Positions 25,501 to 36,454 of a stretch of 64,000 nucleotides of DNA are shown here, in pieces (within the stretch, counting starts at the first letter, position 1; each line of letters starts with the position of its first letter). The DNA is taken from the NCBI GenBank assembly GCA_028753945.1, contig JAPNXP010000001.1:8174501-8238500 (forward strand), given 5' to 3'. The translations under genes and the position numbers were made by a program. The notes beneath the pieces are model-generated. The model saw only the letters and a program-made list of their open reading frames with translations, searched no databases and was not told where the DNA came from. Source of the stretch: Hexactinellida sp. DTS-2022. Its lineage: Eukaryota > Porifera > Hexactinellida.

Positions 25501-25842
25501 TTTACTAAACCCCAAAATTTTATTTCACATTTGGATTCGCCATAAAATTCTGCGTCTGATGGGAGAAGAAAACTTTCAATAAAGAGTTCTATTTCTGCCA
25601 TAAATGGGGGTTGAAATTTCTTTGTTTACTCACACTTCAGTTTCAGTATAACTGTTAAATCAAATTCCATTGTTTCAACTTGTAATAATTATATTGATTT
25701 AACTTGTTAAATCTTACTCTATTGATTCAACTTGCGATAATTAAATTGATTTAACTTATAAATTCCAGCTGGCTTCTATTTAATTTTAGTATTACTATAC
25801 AATTGATTAAATTAAATAATATAATATAAGGAATTTGTTGAC
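22560..25842 (+). repeat. 3.3-kb duplicated segment (copy 2)
   Basis: Near-identical partner of 16530-19812. The two copies diverge immediately after 'ataatataaggaatttgttg', where copy 2 continues with 'actcaactcaaccaaccatg' as in the unit at 20700-20830. Confidence 0.92.
25194..25330 (+). repeat. Two palindromic units (duplicate of those at 19164)
   Basis: Two copies of the ACTATACTATAGTATAGT unit, inside the 3.3-kb duplication and shifted by 6030 bases from the pair at 19164. Confidence 0.9.
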
Positions 25843-28185
25843 TCAACTCAACCAACCATGGATAACATTGCTAAAATAAATAACTAATAATATAATTTAT
25901 TATCAATACATAATGAATGAATGGCATTAATCTAAAGATGGTTTATGATAGAACCGTTAAGATTTACATTCCACAACAACGACAGATTAAGTGATTATAT
26001 TTATTTCGGCGAGAATATTCTTGCACAATTAATGTACTGACATATTTAATTCTAATTAATTCGCTCTGTGTTTACCGTATAGAGATGGTTCAAAATAGAT
26101 TATTGGGGTTATCGAGTGCGTGGAATTCAAATATTATAGTGAAATTCAATTTAAATTAATAATAATTGCAAATAATTGAACTTAATTTATTTTGCTGTAT
26201 ATAATAATGGTGTTAAATAATTAATAAATTAATTAAATATTTATACTAATTAGCTAAATTTCATTAATCTCAGAGATGATACAAGATAGAAACAAACTTT
26301 CAATTTATCAATTGGTCCTTATGCCAGGTACCACCTATACAAGTGGGTCTTGACACCTTGAGGTGATTATGACATCGTCAAAAAAATGTACTTTTACAAT
26401 TTTTTTAATTCGATATTTAAAATGGGTTAGTTGATGTTGGGTGATGACCCAACACACACATAAAAAATGCTGAGTCATCAGCTATTATATTCTACTCAAA
26501 CTTGAATATCTCTAAAATTATATGAACTAAATGGAAACTTCCACCACTCTAAGGGTCGATGCCTTCTGTAACACCTTTTTGAAATAATTTAACACCTTCA
26601 TAGTGATGATGACATGGCGAAAAAAAATCCAAAATTGCAGCCTGCGCCGACTGAATGTTCTTTTGGAGGCACTATAAATAAACAACCAACAAAATGTAGT
26701 GCCACCAAAGGAACATGCGTCGGCACAGGCTGCAATTTTGGATTTTTTATTATTTTTTCTCCGTAGACGGTACCCTGGCCACACCTTTATACATTGAGGG
26801 CTGAAACTTGCCATGTAGATGCGAAGTGCCCTTCTAATTTGCACCTGGGGTTACGATTTTTGATTACGAAATTTTGCACACATCTTTAACACCTTTCAAA
26901 ATTTGTCTGGTCCATAACTCAAAATATGCTTTAATAAACCCCCAAATTTTATTTCATATTTGGATTCACCAAAAAATTCTGCTTCTGATGGGAGAAGAAA
27001 TCTTTCAATAAAGGGGTCAATTTCTGCCATAAATGGGGATTGAAATTTCTTTGTTTACTCACACTTCAATTTCTTTAAAAGTGTTAAATCTAATTCTATT
27101 GTTTCAACTTGTGCTAATTATATTGATTTAACTTGTTAAATCCTACTCTAGTGATTCAACTTGCGATAATTATATTGATTTAACTTATAAATTCCAGCTG
27201 GCTTCTATTTAATTGTACTATTACTATACAATGGATTAAATTAAATAATATAATATAAGGAATTTGTTGACTTTACTCAACTCACCGTGGATAACATTGC
27301 TAAAATAAATAACTAATAATTTAATTTATTATCAATAAGTAATGAATGAATGGCATTAAACTAAAGATGGTTAATGATAGAACCGTTAAGATTTTACATA
27401 CCACAACAACGACAGATTATGTGATTATATTACTTCTGCGTTAATATTATTGCACTGTTAAAATACTGACGTAATTAATTATAATTAATTCAGTCAGTAT
27501 ATGACTTATATAGATGCTTCCAATTTGTTTATTAGGGGTTATCGAGTGTGCGGAATTGAAATTTGATGGACAAATTAATTTATTTATTATTTATGACAAA
27601 ATAATTAAACTTAATAAATATAAGTTGACATTGAAATTGGTGTTAAATTATAAATAATATTAATAATTATATATACTAATTAATTAAATATCATAAATCT
27701 CAGAGATCATAGAAGATAGAAACAAACTTTCAATTTATCAATTGGTCCTTATGGCACGTGCCACCTATACAAGTGGGTCTTGACACCTTGAGGTGATGAT
27801 GACATCGTTAAAAAAATGTGTTTTTACAATTTTGTTAATTCGATATTAAAAATGGGTTAGTTCATGTTGGGTGATGACCCAACACTCACATAAAAATTGC
27901 TGAGTCATCAGTTGTTATATTCTACTGAAACTTGAATATCTCTAAAATGAAGCGAACTAAATGGAAACTTCCACCACTCTAAGGGTCGATGCCTTCTGTA
28001 ACACCTTTTTGAAATGATTTAACACCTTTATAGTGATGATGACATGGCGGAAAAAAATCCAAAATTGCAGCCAGTGCCGACAGCATGTTCCATTGGAGGC
28101 ACTATCAATAAACCACCAACAAAATATAGTGCCACCCAAGGAACATGCGTTGGCACAGGATGCAATTTTGGATTTTTTTATTACT

Positions 28186-28505
28186 GTGCCGACTATACTA
28201 TAGTATAGTGGCCCAGTATTGGAATCACTGCCTTTATTATTATTTTACTGTGCCGACTATACTATAGTATAGTGGGCCAGTATTGGAATCACTGCCTTTA
28301 TTACTGTGCCGACTATACTATAGTATAGTGGCCCAGTATTGGAATCACTGCCTTTATTTATATTATTATTATTATTACTGTGCCGACTATACTATAGTAT
28401 AGTGGCCCAGTATTAGAATCACTGCCTTTATTATTATTATTATTACTGTGCCGACTATACTATAGTATAGTGGCCCAGTATTGGAATCACTGCCTTTATT
28501 TATAT
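28186..28505 (+). repeat. Five palindromic units
   Basis: Five copies of the ACTATACTATAGTATAGT unit separated by TTA-type spacers, following the hairpin at 28057. One copy reads GGGCC where the others read GGCCC. Confidence 0.9.
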
Positions 28506-29366
28506 TATTATTATTTTTATTTTTTCTCCGTAGACGGTGCCCTGGCCTGAGCTTTATAGTTGATGGGCTGAAACTTGGCGTGTAGGTGCGTATGGACCGT
28601 CTAATTTGCACCTGGGGTTACGATTTTTTATTAACAAATTTTTGACACATCTTTAACACCTTTCAAAATTTGTCTGGTCCATAGCTAGAAAAATGTTTTA
28701 CTAAACCCCCAAATTTTATTTCACATTTGGATCCACCATAAAATTCTGCGTCTGATGGGAGAAGAAAATTTGTTAAAATTGGTTTAATTTCTGCCATAAA
28801 TGGGGGTTGAAATTCATTTGTTTACTCAACACTTCAATTTCAATAAAACTGTGAAATCTAATTCCATTGTTTCAACTTGTAATAATTATATTGATTTAAC
28901 TTGTTAAAGCTTTCACTATTGTTTCAACTTGCGATAATTAAATTGATTCAACTTATAAATTCCAGCTGGCTTCTATTTAATTCTAGTATTACTATACAAT
29001 GGATTAAATAAAATAATATAATATAAGGAATTTGTTGACTAAACTCAAATCACCGTGGATAACATTGCTAAAATAACTAACTAATAATATAATTCATTAT
29101 CAATACATAATGAATGAATGGCATTGAACTCTAGATGGTTTATGATAGAAACAAACTTCAAATTTATCTACCGTTCCTTGTGACTCGGACCAAATAACAA
29201 ATGCTTCTTCACACCTTGGGCGTTGATGACTTGGCAAAAAAAATCCAAAATTGCAGCCTGCGCCGACAGCATGTTCCTTTGGAGGCACTATCAATAAACC
29301 ACCAACAAAATATAGTGCCACCCAAGGAACATGCGTCGGCACAGGATGCAATTTTGGATTTTTATT

Positions 29367-29480
29367 ACTGTGCCGACTATACTATAGTATAGTGGCCCAG
29401 TATTGGAATCACTGCCTTTATTACTGTGCCGACTATACTATAGTATAGTGGCCCAGTTCTAATCTCACTGCCTTTATTTT
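29367..29480 (+). repeat. Two palindromic units
   Basis: Two copies of the ACTATACTATAGTATAGT unit between the hairpin at 29242 and a long T tract. Confidence 0.9.
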
Positions 29481-30922
29481 TTTTTTTTTTTTTTTTTTTT
29501 TTCTCCGTAGACGGTGCCCTGGCCTGAGCTTTATAGTTGATGGGCTGAAACTTGGCATGTAGGTGCGATGGGACCGTCTAATTTGCACCTGGGGTTACGA
29601 TTTTTTATTAACAAATTTTTGACACATCTTTAACACCTTTAAAATTTTGTCTGGTCCATAACTCAAAAATTGTTTTACTAAACCCGCAAATTTTATTTCA
29701 CATTTGGATTCGCCATAAAATTCTGCGTCTGATGGGAAAAAAATATTTCAATAAAGGGGTCAATTTCTGCCATAAATGGGGGTTGAAATTTCTTTGTTTA
29801 CTCACACTTCAATTTCAGTAAAACTGTGAAATCTAATTCCATTGTTTCAACTTGTAATAATTATATTGATTTAACTTGTTAAATCCTACTCTAGTGATTC
29901 AACTTGCGATAATTATATTGATTTAACTTATAAATTCCAGCTGGCTTCTATTTAATTGTAGCATTACTATACAATGGATTAAATTAAATTAATTTATATA
30001 AGGAATTTGTTGACTTTACTCAACTCACCGTGGATAACATTGATAAAATAAATAACTAATAATTTAATTTATTATCAATAAGTAATGAATGAATGGCATT
30101 AAACTAAAGATGGTTTATGATAGAACCGTTAAGATTCTACATACCACAACAACGACAGATTATGTGATTATATTTACTTCTGCGTTAATATTATTGCACT
30201 GTTAATATACTGACGTAATTAATTATAATTAATTCAGTCAGTATATGACTTATATAGATGCTTCCAATTTGTTTATTAGGGGTTATCGAGTGTGCGGAAT
30301 TGAAATTTGATGGACAAATTAATTTATTTATTATTTATGACAAAATAATTAAACTTAATAAATATAAGTTGACATTGAAATTGGTGTTAAATTATAAATA
30401 ATATTAATAATTATATATACTAATTAATTAAATATCATAAATCTCAGAGATCATAGAAGATAGAAACAAACTTTCAATTTATCAATTGGTCCTTATGGCA
30501 CGTGCCACCTATACAAGTGGGTCTTGACACCTTGAGGTGATGATGACATCGTTAAAAAAATGTGTTTTTACAATTTTGTTAATTCGATATTAAAAATGGG
30601 TTAGTTCATGTTGGGTGATGACCCAACACTCACATAAAAAATGCTGAGTCATCAGTTGTTATATTCTACTCAAACTTGAATATCGCTAAAAGGAAGTGAA
30701 CTAAAACGAAACTTCCACCACTCTAAGGGTCGATGCCTTCTGTAACACCTTTTTGAAATGATTTAACACCTTTATAGTGATGATGACTTGGCGAAAAAAA
30801 AATCCAAAATTGCATCCTGTGCCGACAGCATGTTCCATTTGAGGCACTATCAATAAACCACCAACAAAATATAGTGCCACCCAAGGAACATGCGTCGGCA
30901 CAGGGTGCAATTTTGGATTTTT

Positions 30923-31050
30923 ATTACTGTGCCGACTATACTATAGTATAGTGGCCCAGTTCTAATCTTACTGCCTTTAATATTATTACTGTGCCGACTA
31001 TACTATAGTATAGTGGCCCAGTATTGGAATCACTGCCTTTATTTATATTA
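30923..31050 (+). repeat. Two palindromic units
   Basis: Two copies of the ACTATACTATAGTATAGT unit after the hairpin at 30800. The two versions of the right half alternate. Confidence 0.9.
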
Positions 31051-32497
31051 TTATTATTTTTTTTATTTTTTCTCCGTAGACGGTGCCCTGGCCTGAGCTT
31101 TATAGTTGATGGGCTGAAACTTGGCATGTAGGTGCGTATGGACCGTCTAATTTGCACCTGGGGTTACGATTTTTGATTAACGAATTTTTGACACATCTTT
31201 AACACCTTTCAAAATTTGTCTGGTCCATAACTCAAAATATGTTTTACTAAACCCCCAAATTTTATTTCACATTTGGATTCACCATAAAATTCTGCGTCTG
31301 ATGGGAGAGGAATATTTTCAAAAATATGTTTAATTTCTGCCATAAATGGGGTTTTAAAATTCTTTGTTTACTCACACTTCAATTTCAGTAAAAGTGTTAA
31401 ATCTAATTCTATTGTTTCAACTTGTAATAATTATATTGATTTAACTTGTTAAATCTTACTCTATTGTTTCAACTTGAGATAAATATATTGATTCAACTTA
31501 TAAATTCCAGCTGGCTTCTATTTAATTGTAGTATTACTATACAATGGATTAAATAAAATATAATGATATAAGGAATTTGTTGACTAAACTCAAATCACCG
31601 TGGATAACATTGCTAAAATAAATAACTAATAATTTAATTTATTATCAATAAGTAATGAATGAATGGCATTAAACTAAAGATGGTTTATGATAGAACCGTT
31701 AAGATTTTACATACCACAACAACGACAGATTATGTGATTATATTTACTTCTGCGTTAATATTATTGCACTGTTAATATACTGACGTAATTAATTATAATT
31801 AATTCAGTCAGTATATGACTTATATCGATGCTTCCAATTTGTTTATTAGGGGTTATCGAGTGTGCGGAATTGAAATTTGTTGGACAAATTAATTTATTTA
31901 TTATTTATGACAAAATAATTAAACTTAATAAATATAAGTTGACATTGAAATTGGTGTTAAATTATAAATAATATTAATAATTATATATACTAATTAATTA
32001 AATATCATAAATCTCAGAAATCATAGAAGATAGAAACAAACTTTCAATTTATCAATTGGTCCTTATGGCACGCGCCACCTATACAAGTGGGTCTTGACAC
32101 CTTGAGGTGATGATGACATCGTTAAAGAAATGTGTTTTACAATTTTGTTAATTCGATATTAAAAATGGGTCAGTTCATGTTGGGTGATGACCCAACACTC
32201 GCATAAAAAATGCTGAGTCATCAGTTGTTATATTCTACTCAAACTTGAATATCGCTAAAAGGAAGTGAACTAAAACGAAACTTCCACCACTCTAAGGGTC
32301 GATGCCTTCTGTAACACCTTTTTGAAATGATTTAACACCTTTATAGTGATGATGACTTGGCGAAAAAAAAATCCAAAATTGCATCCTGTGCCGACAGCAT
32401 GTTCCATTGGAGGCACTATCAATAAACAACACAAAAATAGAGTGCCACCAAAGGAACATGCGTCGGCACAGGGTGCAATTTTGGATTTTTATTAATA

Positions 32498-33912
32498 TTA
32501 TTATTTTTTTCTCCGTAGACGGTGCCCTGGCCAGAGCTTTGGAGTTGATGGGCTAAAACTTGGCATGTAGGTGCGATTGGACCGTCTAATTTGCACCTGG
32601 GGTTACGATTTTTGATCAACAAATTTTGGACACATTTTTGACACCTTTCAAAATTTGTCTGGTCCATAACTAAAAAGATGTTTTACTAAACCCCCAAATT
32701 TTATTTCATTTTTTGATTCACCATAAAATTCTGCGTCTGATGGGAGAATAAATTTTTCAATAAAGGGGTCAATTTCTGCCATAAATGGGGGTTGAAATTT
32801 CTTTGTTTACTCACACTTCAATTGCAGTAAAGTGTTAAATCTAATTCTATTGTTTCAACTTGTAATAATTGTATTGATTTAACTTGTTAAATCCTACTCT
32901 AGTGATTCAACTTGCGATAATTATATTGATTTAACTTATAAATTCCAGCTGGCTTCTATTTAATTGTAGTATTACTATACAATGGATTAAATTAAATAAT
33001 ATAATATAAGGAATTTGTTGACTCAACTCAACCAACCATGGATAACATTGCTTAAATAAATAACTAATAATATAACTTATTATCAATACATAATGAATGA
33101 ATGGCATTAAACTCAAGATAGTTTATGATAGAACCGTTAAGATTTTACATTCCACAACAACGACAGATTAAGTGATTATATTTATTTCGGCGAGAATATT
33201 CTTGTTCAATTAATGTACTGACGTAATTAATTATAATTAATTCCTTTTGTATTTAACTTATAGACGGTTCCAATTGGATTATTGGGGTTATCGATTGCGC
33301 TGAATTCAAATATGATATTGAAATTCGATTTAATTAATAATAAGTGCAAATAATTGAACTTTATTTATTTTGCTGTACATAATAATGGTGTTAAATTATA
33401 AATTTATTAATTAAATATTATACTAATTAGCTAAATTTCATTAATCTCAGAGATGATACAAGATAGAAACAAACTTTCAATTTATCAATTGGTCCTTATG
33501 CCACGTACCACCTATACAAGTGGGTCTTGACACCTTGAGGTGATGATGACATCGTCAAAAAAATGTATTTTTACAATTTTGTGAATTAAATAATTCGCAT
33601 GGGTTGGTTGGAGTTGGGTGAATACCCAACACGCACTTTAAAAATGCTGAGTCATCACAGATTATATTCTACTGAAACTTGAATATCTCTCAAATGAAGT
33701 GAGCTAAATGGAAACTTCCACCACTCTAAGGGTCGTTGCCTACTGAAACACCTTTCTGTAATAATTTAACACCTTCATAGTGATGATGACATGGCAAAAA
33801 AATCCAAAATTGCAGCAGTGCTGACAGCATGTTCCTTTGGAGGCACTATCAATAAACCACCACCAAAATATAGTGCCACCAAAGGAACATGCGTCGGCAC
33901 AGCTGCAATTTT
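32498..33912 (+). repeat. 1.4-kb duplicated segment (copy 2)
   Basis: Partner of 20285-21705, offset by about 12,210 bases. It keeps the same distinctive 'gccagagctttggagttgatg' start and ends with the hairpin at 33800. Confidence 0.85.
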
Positions 33913-34410
33913 GGATTTTTATTTATTATTATTATTTCTCCGTAGCAGGTGCCCTGGCCACACCTGTATACATAGAGGGCTGAAACTTGGCATGTAGATT
34001 CGGAGTCGACGTCTAATTTGCACCTGGGGTTACGATTTTGTATTAACAAATTTTTGACACATCTTTAACACCTTTCAAAATTTGTCTGGTCCATAACTCA
34101 AAAAATGTTTTACTTATACCCAAAATTTTATTTCACATTTGGATTCACCATAAAATTCTGCGTCTGATGGGAGAAGAAAACTTTCAATAAAGAGTTTTAT
34201 TTCTGCCATAAATGGGGGTTGAAATTTCTTTGTTTACTCACACTTCAGTTTCAGTATAACTGTTAAATCTAATTCCATTATTTCAACTTGTAATAATTAT
34301 ATTGATTTAACTTGTTAAATCTTACTCTATTGATTCAACTTGCGATAATTAAATTGATTTAACTTATAAATTGCAGCTGGCTTCTATTTAATTTACCATA
34401 CAATGGATTA

Positions 34411-34769
34411 GGCCATATAAAATAAATAACTTGTTTATCATCCCCGTCCGTCCGTATATTTATCCCCCGTCCGGATCTATTTTATTATTATTTTATGAAC
34501 ATAATCGTACAGATATTAACTATAAACTTGTGTAAAGTACTCCTAATTTAGCAATTTTTAATTAGTCTTGTATTTAGAACATTACTTTCATCATTTGGGC
34601 ATTGTCATGTGATTTTATAATTTAATTTAAATATTAATATTTATTGTTTGGCATAGGGTAATGTTTATTGCATATTAACGGAAATAAAAAATAAAAATAA
34701 AATCCCGTCCGCCGTCCGTATTTCATGAAAAAATCCGGATGATAAACAAGTTATTTATTTTATATGGCC
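34411..34769. mobile_element. PIF/Harbinger-type MITE, 359 bp, inserted in an array unit
   Basis: Inverted ends of about 34 bp start GGCCATATAAAATAAATAAC and end with the inverse, TTATATGGCC. The 3-bp target duplication TTA lies at 34408-34410 and 34770-34772. The neighbouring array units supply an empty site: they read 'caatggattaaat' exactly where this unit is split. Inside are CCGTCCG motifs near both ends. A TTA/TAA duplication with GGCC-type ends fits PIF/Harbinger. Confidence 0.92.
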
Positions 34770-35975
34770 TTAAATAAAATAATATAATATGAGGAATTTG
34801 TTGACTTAATTCAACTCAACCGTGGATAACAATGCTAATATAAATAACTAATAATATAATTTAATATCAATACATAATGAATGAATGGCATCAAACTCAA
34901 GATGGTTTAAGATAGAAACAAACTTCAAATTTATCTACCGTTCCTTGTGACTCGGACCAATTAACAAATGCTTCTTCACACCTTGGGCGTTGATGACTTG
35001 GCGAAAAAAAATCCAAAATTGCAGCCTGCGCCGACAGCATGTTCCTTTGGAGGCACTATCAATAAACAACCAACAAAATATAGTGCCACCAAAGGAACAT
35101 GCGTCGGCACAGGCTGCAATTTTGGATTCTTATTATTTATATTTCTCCGTAGCAGGTGCCCTGGCCACACTTGTATACTTTGAGGGCTAAAACTTGGCAT
35201 GTAGGTGCGGAGTGACCGTCTAATTTGCAGCTGGGGTTACGATTTCCATTCAAAATTTCTTAACACCTATTTAATCTAATTAAACCTCATAACATTAAAT
35301 AATAAATAGTGAGCTTGATAAAATTTACATATTTGGATAGAGAATTAAATTCTACACCTTTTCACAGTGCACGAACTTTCAAATTGGGCTTAGTTTGTGC
35401 TACAATTGAGTTGCAAATTTCTTTTGTTTACTCACACTTCAATTTCAGTAAAACTGTTAAATCTAATTCTATTGTCTCAACTTGTAATAATTATATTGAT
35501 TTAACTTGTTAAATCTTACTCTATTGATTCAACTCGCGATAATTATGTTGATTTAACTTATGAATTCCTGCTGGCTTCTATTTAATTGTAGTATTACTTT
35601 ACAACGTTTAAATAAAATCTAATAATATAAGGAATTTATTGACTTTACTGAAATCACCGTGGATAACATTGCTAAAATAAATAACTAATAATATAATTTA
35701 TTATCAATACATAATGAATGAATGGCATTAAACTCAAGATGGTTTATGATAGAATCAAACTTCAAATTTATCTACCGTTCCTTGTGACTCGGACCAATTA
35801 ACAAATTGTTCTTACCCCTATGGCCTTGACGACTAGGAGAAAAAAAAATCCAAAATTGCAGCCTGTGCCGACAGCATGTTCCTTTGGAGGCACTATCAAT
35901 AAACAACCAACAAAATATAGTGCCTCAAAAGGAACATGCGTCGGCACAGGCTGCAATTTTGGATTTTTTTATGAC

Positions 35976-36221
35976 TTCGAAAGGTAATTAATGAATATTA
36001 GGAAATATATTTAACACAATGAATGTCATATATAACAATTAATATAACATTAATTAATATCAGGAAATAAATACATAACACATTACTAATATCTGATTAC
36101 ATCTCTATCATTAAAACTCGATTAGTGTTGTGTGTATATTTGTCCGGTATGTATTATAGTAATAAGGGAATATAGAAACGTTATTGTTTGTTCGATATAG
36201 AATTTCTGCATAAAAAGTTTT
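35976..36221. other. Spacer between hairpin array and tRNA-like sequence
   Basis: AT-rich, with imperfect direct repeats of 'attaatatcaggaaat'. No gene is seen. Confidence 0.5.
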
Positions 36222-36268
36222 CCCTCAACGGGATTCGAACCGTGCCGCCAAGTAAAAGCTAAGAGCAC
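36222..36268 (-). pseudogene. 3' part of a tRNA-like sequence, split by the Ginger transposon
   Basis: On the minus strand the sequence contains GGTTCGAATCC (36231-36241), a good RNA polymerase III B box. Joined across the transposon to the piece at 42785-42810, with one GCAC target copy removed, it gives a tRNA-sized sequence with an A-box-like TAGTGGTTAG and a possible TTT anticodon loop. The acceptor and T stems pair poorly. It was therefore a tRNA pseudogene or a tRNA-derived SINE head rather than a working tRNA. Confidence 0.5.
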
Positions 36269-36310
36269 TGTTGCGTAGGATTCTGACCCGCGTAGGATTC
36301 TGACCCGCAA
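36269..36310 (+). repeat. Left TIR of the Ginger1-like transposon
   Basis: TGTTGC followed by two tandem 17-bp boxes GTAGGATTCTGACCCGC. It is the inverse of 42743-42784. Confidence 0.93.
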
Positions 36311-36454
36311 GTCGCAATTTCATTTTTGTGTAATCTGTGTTCTATCCCTAGTATCTCGGTTACATATAAAAAAGCTACTTTCTAGTATTTTACTTACCCT
36401 AATTTTATTATTGTTTCTAGATTTTCAACTTCAAATTTGACATTGACAATTATT

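Larger units (their letters stand above)
14334..35975 (+). repeat. 21.6-kb head-to-tail array of hairpin-bearing repeat units
   Basis: Seventeen copies of a long hairpin lie in the same orientation near 15546, 16389, 17615, 19040, 20010, 21587, 22438, 23645, 25070, 26627, 28057, 29242, 30800, 32370, 33800, 35009 and 35850. Each has arms of about 48 bp containing CTGTGCCGAC / GTCGGCACAG around a loop of about 24 bp. Spacing is bimodal: short units of about 840-970 bp and longer ones of about 1190-1580 bp. After each hairpin come T- or TTA-rich DNA, 'ctccgtag..ggtgccctggcc', 'tttgcacctggggttacga', and several direct boxes such as 'ttcaacttgtaataatt'. Long units add a second half with 'cacaacaacgacagatta' and 'gacaccttgaggtgatgatg'. 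No protein gene was found inside. All short ORFs here arise from the hairpin arms or their flanks. Confidence 0.9.

Noticed and set aside
15447..35200. Many short ORFs on both strands (about 60-115 residues) with shared peptides such as CSFGGTIN and GTGCNFGFF
   Set aside because: They are translations of the hairpin arms and flanks of the array, occur in all orientations because the arms are inverted repeats, and change length with indels.
14334..35975. Helitron-type identity of the array
   Set aside because: Tandem units with hairpins recall helitron-like elements, but no TC..CTRR ends or A-T target sites could be shown and no Rep/helicase gene is present.
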